A stretch of DNA of 5,351 bases from Bacteroidales bacterium (GTDB taxonomy: Bacteria > Bacteroidota > Bacteroidia > Bacteroidales > WCHB1-69). Location of the stretch: the NCBI GenBank assembly GCA_016285615.1, contig JAEERB010000157.1, forward strand, positions 1-5,351, read 5' to 3'. The notes beneath the pieces were generated by a model. That model made no database searches, was not told the DNA's origin, and worked only from the letters and a program-made list of their open reading frames with translations. This document shows positions 1-5,351 of this stretch, one piece after another. How positions within the stretch are numbered: position 1 is the stretch's first letter; every line of letters begins with the position of its first letter. A program made the translations under genes and the position numbers.

Positions 1-25
1 GTATTTTATGCTGTAAAAAATTTTC

Positions 26-55
26 TTTCAAAAACCACATTTTTTTGTATTTTTG
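26..55 (+). promoter_or_regulatory. Bacteroidetes-type promoter of the SRP RNA gene
   Basis: The octamer TATTTTTG at 48-55 matches the Bacteroidetes primary sigma factor -7 box TAnnTTTG exactly. The -33 box, normally TTTG about 19-21 bases upstream, is only approximate here: TTTC at 26-29 with an 18-base spacer. Transcription would be expected to begin a few bases after the -7 box. That agrees with G60, the first base of the closing stem of the SRP RNA. The surrounding DNA (1-55) is very rich in A and T runs, as is common for strong promoters in this group. The -7 box is seen directly; the -33 assignment is tentative. Confidence 0.8.
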
Positions 56-59
56 CAGC

Positions 60-157
60 GGGTAAGTCTTGTACGATCTGCTCCCTTTCAACTCCCCCAG
101 GACAGGAATGTAGCAAGGGTACATCGGTTGTAGCGATGCGATATAAGTAGCTTACCC
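60..157 (+). ncRNA. ffs: Signal recognition particle RNA, small bacterial (4.5S) type
   Basis: This is the RNA scaffold of the signal recognition particle. It binds the GTPase Ffh and helps deliver ribosomes making membrane and secreted proteins to FtsY at the inner membrane. The diagnostic helix 8 core is present: CAGG (98-101) and AGCA (112-115) form the conserved internal loop bound by the Ffh M domain. Between them ACA (102-104) pairs with TGT (109-111) around a GGAA tetraloop (105-108), and CCC (95-97) can pair with GGG (117-119). The ends close with a perfect 7-bp stem, GGGTAAG (60-66) with CTTACCC (151-157). More pairing follows inward, for example CTTGTA (68-73) with the segment 142-147 using one G-U pair, and GCT (80-82) with AGC (132-134). 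The length, 98 nt, suits the short form lacking the Alu domain; the E. coli RNA is 114 nt. The 5' end is inferred from the promoter and closing stem. Confidence 0.93.
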
Positions 158-164
158 TTTTTTT
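151..164 (+). terminator. Probable intrinsic terminator of ffs
   Basis: The 3' strand of the SRP RNA closing stem, CTTACCC (151-157), is followed at once by seven T residues (158-164). The long paired rod of the RNA plus this U-tract would act as an intrinsic terminator and set the RNA 3' end near 157-164. The YciO-like gene begins only 13 bases after the T-run with no visible promoter of its own, so termination is probably incomplete or the downstream message starts inside ffs. Confidence 0.65.
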
Positions 165-177
165 ATTGTAATAGGTT

Positions 178-798
178 ATGCTGCTCAAAATCTATCCCGA
201 GAATCCCAATCCGCGCGAAATAAGTAAAGTGGTGGAATGCCTGAAAGACGGCGGGGTGATCATTTATCCTACCGACACCATCTACGGCATCGGCTGCGAT
301 ATCTACATGCAGAAGAGCGTGGAACGCATAACCTCTATCCTCGGCAATGCGAAGAAGAAGTCGAGTATGACCTTCATCTGTCAGGACCTGAGCCACTTGT
401 CCGATTTTACCAAGCCTATTCCCAACAATGTGTTCAAGTCTATGAAAAAGGCGCTGCCCGGACCATTCACCTTCATCCTGCCGGCCAACAACAATGTGCC
501 GAAGATCATCCAAAGCAATAAGAAAACCGTCGGCATCCGCGTGCCGGACAATAATATCATCCGAGAAATCGTTTCAGTACTCGGTCATCCCATTTTGTCC
601 ACCTCGGTCAAGGATGACGATGAGATTGTGGAATATACTACCGACCCCGAACTGATTTACGAACGCTACGGCCATCTGGTTGATATGGTGATTGATGGCG
701 GCTACGGCGGCAATGTTCCTTCCACAGTGGTGGATTGTACCTCCGACGAGATGGAAGTGGTGCGTGAAGGGCTCGGTGATGTAGATATGCTTTATTAA
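178..798 (+). CDS. YciO/YrdC/Sua5-family protein, YciO-like (L-threonylcarbamoyladenylate synthase fold)
   Basis: The 206-residue protein has the YrdC fold, whose best-known members make threonylcarbamoyl-AMP from threonine, bicarbonate and ATP for the t6A37 modification of tRNA. Visible family blocks are the YPTDTIYGIGCD segment (30-41), PGPFTFIL (94-101), VGIRVP (118-123), PILSTSV (138-144), DGGYGGNVPSTVVD (173-186) and VVREGLGDV (194-202). Length and blocks match E. coli YciO (206 residues) better than TsaC or Sua5. No C-terminal Sua5 domain is present. The usual K-x-R lysine/arginine site is replaced by NAKKKSS (57-63), and the S-x-N signature of TsaC reads STS (141-143). The fold is therefore clear, but t6A synthase activity is not assured. 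It is soluble, with no signal peptide. ATG at 178 has only a weak AGG (173-175) just before it, normal for this phylum. The stop at 796-798 lies 15 bases before the flippase start, so the two genes are probably cotranscribed. Confidence 0.9.
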   Translation: MLLKIYPENPNPREISKVVECLKDGGVIIYPTDTIYGIGCDIYMQKSVERITSILGNAKKKSSMTFICQDLSHLSDFTKPIPNNVFKSMKKALPGPFTFILPANNNVPKIIQSNKKTVGIRVPDNNIIREIVSVLGHPILSTSVKDDDEIVEYTTDPELIYERYGHLVDMVIDGGYGGNVPSTVVDCTSDEMEVVREGLGDVDMLY

Positions 799-813
799 CC
801 AGAACAGAGGCTC

Positions 814-2133
814 GTGTTTAGAAAAATTGCCAATACTTTTGGAACCAGATTGTTAGCTGCCGTTTGCAACTTTTTGATTGCAATCGTCATCTCGCAGTCG
901 GTGGGCGATGTGGGCAAAGGCGAGCAGTCGCTGCTGCTGGCCACCATCACCTTCATCCTCATCTTTTCGGATATTGTCAGCGGCAACAGTCTGGTCTATC
1001 TCACGCCCAAACATGCCTTTCACAAGCTGGTCTTCCCCGCCGCCCTCTGGTCGTCGCTGGTCGGCCTTTTCGCCATCGGCTTTATGTTGCTCTTTTACGG
1101 GGAGTTATCGCCCATATTGGCGCTGCATACCGGACTGCTGGCCGTGTTAGCGTCGTTGCGGGCCATTCCCGTCGAGGTGCTCATCGGTCGCGAGAAGGTG
1201 CGGCAAGCCAACCTGCTCAACCTGCTGCAGCCGGTGCTAATTCTGCTTACTTTGCTGGTGGGCTACTTTGTGATGGAAAACTACTCCATCTTCAGTTACA
1301 TTGTGGCGCTGTATGTCTCTTACGGGCTTACGTGGCTGCTGGGCTTGTGGATGCTGCGTGACGAGTTCCGAGGTTTCCACGTCGAGCCGCTGGCAGCTTA
1401 CCGTCAAGTGGTGGGCGACCTGTTTAAGTACGGAGCACTGAACCAACTGGGCCACTTTGTGCAGTTCTTCAATCTCCGTATGGGCTACTATCTTTTGGAT
1501 ATGTATATGGATAAAGGGCGCGTGGGCATCTTCTCCAATGCCGTGTCGCTGTCGGAAGCCATCTGGATTATCAGCAACAGCATCGCCCTTGTGCAGTACG
1601 CACGTATCGCCAATGCGCAGAATGAGCGCTACTCGCAGAAACTGACGCTCAGTTTGGCCAAGCTCTGCTTCGTCGTATCGTTGCTGGCGGTGCTCTTCCT
1701 TTCAGTGCTGCCGTCTTCGTTTTACCAGCTGCTCTTCGGTCCCGAATTTGGCGAACTGCCCGGCGTGATTCGCATCCTGGCGCCTGGCGTGCTCATGTAC
1801 TCGCTGTTCCTCATCATCGGCCACTACTACTCGGGCATCGGCAAGTACCAGATGAACACCTACGCTGCGCTCTGCGGCCTCTTCTTTACGGTCACCATGG
1901 GCTTCCTGCTCATTCCGCGCTTCGACATCTACGGCGCCGCCGCCACTTCCACGTTAGCCTATTCCGCCAATGCCGTCTTTATCCTCATCTGCTTCTTCAA
2001 GTCGTCACAGTTCACATGGCGCGATATGCTGATAAGTCGTGAGGAGGTGCGCTCGTATTACATTGAATTTAAGGATTATATACGCAATTTCTTTAAGGAT
2101 AATTCCGATACCGATAAATCATCCATGCCATGA
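814..2133 (+). CDS. Polysaccharide flippase, Wzx-like (MOP superfamily)
   Basis: This 439-residue integral membrane protein resembles O-antigen/polysaccharide flippases that move undecaprenyl-diphosphate-linked glycans from the cytoplasmic to the periplasmic face of the inner membrane. About 11-12 hydrophobic segments can be seen, near residues 11-29, 38-61, 71-95, 100-116, 137-153, 159-179, 246-264, 279-299, 320-337, 346-367 and 374-395. The N-terminal GDVGKGEQSLLL (31-42) is like the G-x-G-x-G-E/Q block after the first helix of this superfamily. A charged cytoplasmic tail follows residue 400. GTG at 814 is the only credible start: the stop of the upstream gene (796-798) is in the same frame, and the intervening codons CCA GAA CAG AGG CTC include no start. 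AGAGG (806-810) could serve as a short-spaced ribosome site. Its stop overlaps the start of the methyltransferase. The transported glycan cannot be told from sequence; a role in capsule, O-antigen or protein O-glycosylation is inference. Confidence 0.87.
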   Translation: MFRKIANTFGTRLLAAVCNFLIAIVISQSVGDVGKGEQSLLLATITFILIFSDIVSGNSLVYLTPKHAFHKLVFPAALWSSLVGLFAIGFMLLFYGELSPILALHTGLLAVLASLRAIPVEVLIGREKVRQANLLNLLQPVLILLTLLVGYFVMENYSIFSYIVALYVSYGLTWLLGLWMLRDEFRGFHVEPLAAYRQVVGDLFKYGALNQLGHFVQFFNLRMGYYLLDMYMDKGRVGIFSNAVSLSEAIWIISNSIALVQYARIANAQNERYSQKLTLSLAKLCFVVSLLAVLFLSVLPSSFYQLLFGPEFGELPGVIRILAPGVLMYSLFLIIGHYYSGIGKYQMNTYAALCGLFFTVTMGFLLIPRFDIYGAAATSTLAYSANAVFILICFFKSSQFTWRDMLISREEVRSYYIEFKDYIRNFFKDNSDTDKSSMP

Positions 2134-2936
2134 AAAAAATAGCCAAAGCATTGAAGGCGTTGCGCCTTATTGCCGCCAATCCCTACCTGCTGAACGCCGT
2201 GCTGAACAATGAGACGGTGAAGAAAAAGGAGGTGGCCGACAAGTATGGCTTGCCTGACGGACTGCCCGTGGTGGATCTGGAAACGCTGTTCCCCGACTTC
2301 CAACAACAGGTTTCGCCCTATTCCTATTTGTCGGGCATGACTTTGCCTATTGACCTCGCCTTGCTGAAGGCTGTGGCGCAGAAGTATCAGGCACAGAGTT
2401 ATTTCGAGATTGGCACTTGGCGTGGCGAGAGCGTAGCCAATGTGGCAGCTGTGGTGCCGCAATGCACCACTTTCAATCTGTCGAAAGAGGAAATTTTGGC
2501 ACTGGGTTATCCGCAGGAGTATGCTTCCCTGCACGCCTTCTTTTCTGAAAAATTGCCCAATGTGACGCAGTTGTGGGGCAACTCGCTCACGTTCGACTTT
2601 TCGGAGCACTATGGCCGCTACGACCTCGTGTTTGTGGATGGCGACCATCATCCCGAAGCAGTGAAAAAAGATACGGGAACGGCCTTCAAGTTAGTTCGTA
2701 ACGACCACTCTATCATTGTTTGGCACGATTATGGCTCCGATACTGAAACGGTGCGTTGGAGTGTTCTTTCAGGCATCCTCGACGGCACTCCTGCCGACAA
2801 GCGCAATCACCTCTATCATGTGGCTAACACCATGTGTGCCATTTATTTACCGCAAGAGGTAATGTCGCATCCGCTGGTTCCTTTCGAGAAGCCGCACCGC
2901 TATTTTGATATCGACATCAAACTTCAGAAAATATAG
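2130..2936 (+). CDS. Class I SAM-dependent methyltransferase (Methyltransf_24-like)
   Basis: The 268-residue protein carries a Rossmann-type SAM-binding core. Motif I is ExGxxxGxS at E93-S101 (EIGTWRGES). The acidic DLVFVDGDHHPEAVKKD block (165-181) and IIVWHDY (195-201) are characteristic of the Methyltransf_24 group, in which the Asp/His cluster often helps bind metal or position the acceptor hydroxyl. The first 90 residues are a less recognisable, mostly helical extension that may contact the substrate. There is no signal peptide or membrane segment, so it should act in the cytoplasm. Its ATG (2130-2132) overlaps the flippase TGA (2131-2133) as ATGA, which points to translational coupling and a shared message. 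Given that neighbour, methylation of a sugar or other group on a lipid-linked glycan before export is the most likely job, but this is inferred from context. The acceptor is unknown, and a small-molecule or FkbM/TylF-like O-methyltransferase role is possible. Confidence 0.85.
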   Translation: MKKIAKALKALRLIAANPYLLNAVLNNETVKKKEVADKYGLPDGLPVVDLETLFPDFQQQVSPYSYLSGMTLPIDLALLKAVAQKYQAQSYFEIGTWRGESVANVAAVVPQCTTFNLSKEEILALGYPQEYASLHAFFSEKLPNVTQLWGNSLTFDFSEHYGRYDLVFVDGDHHPEAVKKDTGTAFKLVRNDHSIIVWHDYGSDTETVRWSVLSGILDGTPADKRNHLYHVANTMCAIYLPQEVMSHPLVPFEKPHRYFDIDIKLQKI

Positions 2937-2947
2937 GTAAAGCCTTT

Positions 2948-2976
2948 GATGTGCGCATTTTTTATCTGCGCCCATC
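2948..2976. other. Imperfect inverted repeat between convergent genes, possible stem-loop
   Basis: GATGTGCGCA (2948-2957) can pair with TGCGCCCATC (2967-2976): nine of ten positions are complementary, with one T/C mismatch (2952 with 2972), around a 9-base loop (2958-2966). It begins 11 bases after the methyltransferase stop and sits between two converging transcription units, so it could slow or end transcription from both sides. No clear T-run follows the stem in either direction, so it is not a textbook intrinsic terminator. It overlaps the first ATCTGCG heptamers and may be part of the same repeat element. Confidence 0.45.
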
Positions 2977-2989
2977 TGCGTAATCTGCG
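2964..2989. repeat. Three near-tandem ATCTGCG heptamers
   Basis: ATCTGCG occurs at 2964-2970, 2974-2980 and 2983-2989, with starts 10 and 9 bases apart, close to one helical turn. The array fills the middle of the 77-bp gap between the convergent methyltransferase and sugar-phosphate transferase genes, the only other non-coding stretch of note in the window. From memory, similar phrases of repeated ATCTGCG heptamers recur in intergenic DNA of many Bacteroidales and some other bacteria, but I cannot verify this here. Three copies and 2-3-base spacers are far too small for a CRISPR array. Function unknown. Confidence 0.6.
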
Positions 2990-3013
2990 GGAATTATTTT
3001 AGGGGGAATTTGC

Positions 3014-4432
3014 TTATTTTCCAGTGCGCTTCAATACAATTAACGCTGTGTAGATGAGAATCTTAAGGTCCATCTGCAGCGACATGTTCTCAATGTAGAG
3101 AATGTCCCAGCGCAGTCGTTCAATCATCTCGTCAATGTTTTCGGCATAGCCGAATTTAACTTGTCCCCACGAGGTGATGCCAGGTTTTACATTGAGCAAT
3201 AGTTTGTAGTAGGGAGCCTTTTCGATGATTTTGTCGATGTAGTATTGGCGTTCGGGACGCGGGCCTACCAGCGACATGTCGCCGATAAGTACGTTGAAAA
3301 ACTGCGGCGTTTCGTCCAGTCGGGATTTGCGCATGAACTTGCCGAACGAGGTGATACGTTCGTCGGTTTTGCTCGACAGCTGCGGGCCATCCTTCTCTGC
3401 ATTGACCACCATCGAACGGAACTTGTAAATCATGAAGGGTTTGCCGCGATAGCCGATACGTTCCTGCTTGTAGAAAATAGGGCCGGGAGAGGATAGTTTG
3501 ACACCGATGGCCAGGAAGATGTAGATGGGCAGCAACAGAATCATGGCAATGATCGACAGCAGGATGTCCATGCCGCGTTTGATGTATCTCTGCCAATCGG
3601 GTAGATACTCAGGATTGATGGAGATGAGTGGCACATGCTGTACGGCCGATGTTTTGACAACACCTAAGAGGAAGTCTTGCGTCTGCGGGATGAGCTTGAG
3701 GTTGACATTCAGGCCGCGCGTCATCGTGATGATGGTCTCCACATATTTGCGCTTGCCGTTGTGGATGGCAATGATCAGCTCTTCGATATGTTTCTCATTG
3801 ATAATGTCTTGAAGATTATCCAAAGTGCCTAAGCAAGGCAGTTCCTGTGCCAAAGTGTGGTCATCTTCGTCGGGTACAGATACATAGCCGATGATGTAGT
3901 TGCCTGCGTAGCTGTGTTGTGCCACAACCGAGTGGTAGGTGCTCAAGGCCACAGCATCGCTACCGATAATAAGCGTGTTGAAGCCGATGATGCCTTTCTG
4001 TATCTTATTGATAATGGAGGTGGTGATGATGAGTCGCGGAATGTAGGTGAGCAGGAATTGTGCCGAGAAAAGGAAGGCAAAATACTTGATGTAATCGACA
4101 TAGCTGTTGACAATATCATCCAAAATGAAAACGAAGAAAAACAGCAATACGCCAATCGCCGTGATAGTGAGGGTAGTGCCGAGTTCTTTCAGTCGCGACT
4201 TGCGGTACACATGCTTGTAATAGCCGACAAAAGTGTGCAGTAGCACCCAGTAGATAGGCAGGAAGATGATGCCCTTGTAGAATTTCGGGTCATCAAAGAT
4301 GCTCTCTGCAAAATGGCTGAACAAAGTATGGTCAACATTGTATTTTCGGTATATAAAAAACAATACCCATGTCAAGATGGCAGCCAGAATGTCGAAGAAG
4401 ATGTAGAGAAATGTTAGTCGGCGTTTGTTCAT
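3014..4432 (-). CDS. Polyprenyl-phosphate sugar-1-phosphate transferase (WbaP/WcaJ-type initiating enzyme)
   Basis: This 472-residue enzyme should transfer a sugar 1-phosphate from a nucleotide sugar to undecaprenyl phosphate, the first membrane step in making many surface polysaccharides and glycoprotein glycans. The N-terminal half has about four membrane segments (near 6-28, 53-70, 87-107 and 117-137), followed by a Rossmann-like domain (about 150-250, beginning NTLIIGSDAVAL). The catalytic bacterial sugar transferase domain starts at KRGMDI (285-290). A hydrophobic segment (288-310) follows, interrupted by P302 and probably the re-entrant helix seen in PglC. Then come SPGPIFYKQERIG (315-327), KFRSM (337-341), the catalytic Asp-Glu pair in LDETPQ (D373-E374), GDMSLVGPRPE (384-394) and KPGITSWGQV (416-425). 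All key motifs are intact and the length is normal for the long WbaP-type family. ATG at 4432-4430 lies 9 bases after the lipoprotein stop, so the two form one operon. The sugar (glucose, galactose or an N-acetylated sugar) cannot be assigned. Confidence 0.93.
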   Translation of the reverse strand: MNKRRLTFLYIFFDILAAILTWVLFFIYRKYNVDHTLFSHFAESIFDDPKFYKGIIFLPIYWVLLHTFVGYYKHVYRKSRLKELGTTLTITAIGVLLFFFVFILDDIVNSYVDYIKYFAFLFSAQFLLTYIPRLIITTSIINKIQKGIIGFNTLIIGSDAVALSTYHSVVAQHSYAGNYIIGYVSVPDEDDHTLAQELPCLGTLDNLQDIINEKHIEELIIAIHNGKRKYVETIITMTRGLNVNLKLIPQTQDFLLGVVKTSAVQHVPLISINPEYLPDWQRYIKRGMDILLSIIAMILLLPIYIFLAIGVKLSSPGPIFYKQERIGYRGKPFMIYKFRSMVVNAEKDGPQLSSKTDERITSFGKFMRKSRLDETPQFFNVLIGDMSLVGPRPERQYYIDKIIEKAPYYKLLLNVKPGITSWGQVKFGYAENIDEMIERLRWDILYIENMSLQMDLKILIYTALIVLKRTGK

Positions 4433-4441
4433 GGATACAGT

Positions 4442-5351
4442 TTAGTAGATATAGACCACTTTGATATTGTCGAAGTAGAAATGGGCATCGTTGGTGTCGG
4501 TTTTGTCCTTCACACTCGATATGATAATTTGGTAATTCTTGGCGGTGAGGAAGCGACGGCCAATGCACTGTGTCAGATTTATGTAAATCTTCTTCCATTG
4601 GTCGGTGGGGCGTATGTTCACCAGGGGGTCATGGATAACCACGGCCGAGGTCGTCTGGTGAGTCAGTAGTCCGACATACATCTCTTTGTCGCACTTGTAG
4701 TTCATTTCCAAAAAGACGGGATAGCCCTGGCCTGGCAGTTGCAACTCTTCCGAAATCACTTCAAACGAAGTGATGGTGTCGGGTAAGGTCAGTACACCCG
4801 AGGTCATGTTCAGTGCTCCGGGCTGCGAGGGGTTGCGATAGATCAGGTCGGGGTCGGTGGTTCGGGTGAACTCTACACGGGTAGAGTCGCGCTTGGTGAA
4901 GGTGATGCCAGCGCCCTCAAAGGTTTCGACGAGCGGGAAATAGACGTTGTTGTAATACTGTATGCTGGCCTTTACCTTGGTAACACCCTCTTTTTCAAAG
5001 AAAAATCTCTTTTTGAAAGCTTGCACAAACGGATATTTCGGGCGTGTGGTCGATTGGCCGTTCATGAGGATGCCAGGGGTAAGCGACAATAAGACGGAGT
5101 CACGGTCCAGCAATGGCAACTTGCACGGCATCTCCCAAGTACCCAAGTTGGTGCCGTCGGCGGTAATCCAAATGTCGGAGAAGTTCTGGTCGGCAATGGC
5201 GGCCAACTCAAACTCGTCGAAGTTGGTGTTGTGTAACGTGTTGAAATTGTACATGTTCATCGTCACATCTTCCTTGGCCACTTCAATATACGAAGGGGTG
5301 AGGTCGGGCTCTTTGCAGGCCGACAGAAGGAGCGTACATACTAAGATGATA
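4442..5351 (-). CDS. Putative surface-exposed lipoprotein of unknown function, N-terminus cut by window end
   Basis: The frame stays open to the right edge, giving 302 visible codons; only the first few signal-peptide residues are missing. The first visible residues, IILVCTLLLSAC, end in a lipobox L-S-A-C. The lipidated Cys codon is at 5317-5315, visible residue 12. The mature protein then begins K-E-P-D, resembling the charged lipoprotein export signals that send Bacteroidetes lipoproteins to the cell surface. The GTG at 5281 falls after this signal peptide and is not the true start. Two regions follow. The first (visible residues about 55-105) includes SDIWITADGTNLGTWEMP and LTPGILMNGQSTTR, resembling a small beta-sandwich of PEGA-like character. 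The second, longer beta-rich part ends in FYFDNIKVVYIY, a DNI-type final strand typical of jelly-roll carbohydrate-binding folds. No catalytic motif is visible. It is the upstream partner of the sugar-phosphate transferase, separated by 9 bases. The lipoprotein call is strong; a glycan-related role is inferred. Confidence 0.82.
   Translation of the reverse strand, partial: IILVCTLLLSACKEPDLTPSYIEVAKEDVTMNMYNFNTLHNTNFDEFELAAIADQNFSDIWITADGTNLGTWEMPCKLPLLDRDSVLLSLTPGILMNGQSTTRPKYPFVQAFKKRFFFEKEGVTKVKASIQYYNNVYFPLVETFEGAGITFTKRDSTRVEFTRTTDPDLIYRNPSQPGALNMTSGVLTLPDTITSFEVISEELQLPGQGYPVFLEMNYKCDKEMYVGLLTHQTTSAVVIHDPLVNIRPTDQWKKIYINLTQCIGRRFLTAKNYQIIISSVKDKTDTNDAHFYFDNIKVVYIY

Noticed and set aside
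1..47. AT-rich runs suggesting another RNA or gene end at the left edge
   Set aside because: Apart from the promoter elements I see no conserved motif, no strong hairpin and no coding signal; it is best read as upstream promoter DNA.
6..188. Minus-strand 60-codon open frame
   Set aside because: It lies antisense across the promoter and SRP RNA gene and has no recognisable protein features; the RNA gene explains this sequence.
163..521. Open frames in other frames and on the opposite strand over the YciO-like gene
   Set aside because: They overlap a gene with clear family motifs and show only low-complexity, shadow-type translations.
2076..2651. Minus-strand 191-codon open frame
   Set aside because: It is antisense to the methyltransferase, whose SAM-binding motifs are intact. 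The translation has no membrane, signal or enzyme motif.
2964..2989. Possible CRISPR array
   Set aside because: Repeats are only 7 bases with 2-3-base gaps; there are no spacers of normal length and no cas genes.
3156..3596. Minus-strand 146-codon frame and plus-strand frames over the transferase gene
   Set aside because: They are alternative frames of a gene whose full set of catalytic motifs is in one continuous frame; there is no sign of a frameshift.
4332..4598. Minus-strand 88-codon frame across the transferase/lipoprotein junction
   Set aside because: It overlaps two supported genes in another frame and carries no recognisable features.
5279..5281. GTG as start of the right-hand gene
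   Set aside because: The same frame continues upstream without a stop and encodes a lipobox signal peptide, so this codon is an internal valine.

Overview
The window looks like chromosomal DNA from a member of the Bacteroidota, most likely order Bacteroidales. The evidence is a perfect match to the Bacteroidetes -7 promoter box (TAnnTTTG), weak or absent Shine-Dalgarno sequences, a lipoprotein with a charged C-K-E-P-D start of the type used by surface-exported Bacteroidetes lipoproteins, and protein families typical of Bacteroidales glycan loci. I cannot name a genus with confidence.

Layout. On the plus strand, an AT-rich promoter drives a 98-nt signal recognition particle RNA (ffs, 60-157), which ends in a stem plus T-run terminator. 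Twenty bases later a plus-strand gene series begins: a YciO/YrdC/Sua5-family protein (178-798), a Wzx-like polysaccharide flippase starting at GTG (814-2133), and a class I SAM-dependent methyltransferase whose ATG overlaps the flippase stop as ATGA (2130-2936). A 77-bp convergent intergenic gap (2937-3013) holds three ATCTGCG heptamers and an imperfect 10-bp inverted repeat. On the minus strand, read from the right edge, come a putative surface lipoprotein cut by the window end (4442 to beyond 5351) and, 9 bp after its stop, a full-length polyprenyl-phosphate sugar-1-phosphate transferase (3014-4432).

How the genes may work together. The minus-strand transferase would start a lipid-linked glycan by loading a sugar phosphate onto undecaprenyl phosphate. 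The plus-strand flippase would move a finished lipid-linked glycan across the inner membrane, and the methyltransferase could decorate it. This suggests part of a surface polysaccharide, O-antigen or protein-glycosylation locus lying beside housekeeping genes (ffs and the YciO-like gene). No glycosyltransferase, polymerase, ligase or chain-length regulator is visible, so the product cannot be named.

Two corrections matter most. The region before 178 is an RNA gene, not empty sequence. The right-hand lipoprotein does not start at the GTG at 5281: its reading frame continues to the window edge and encodes a lipobox signal peptide. I see no clearly new biological system. The best leads are the ffs-led operon, the lipoprotein paired with an initiating transferase, and the intergenic repeat.
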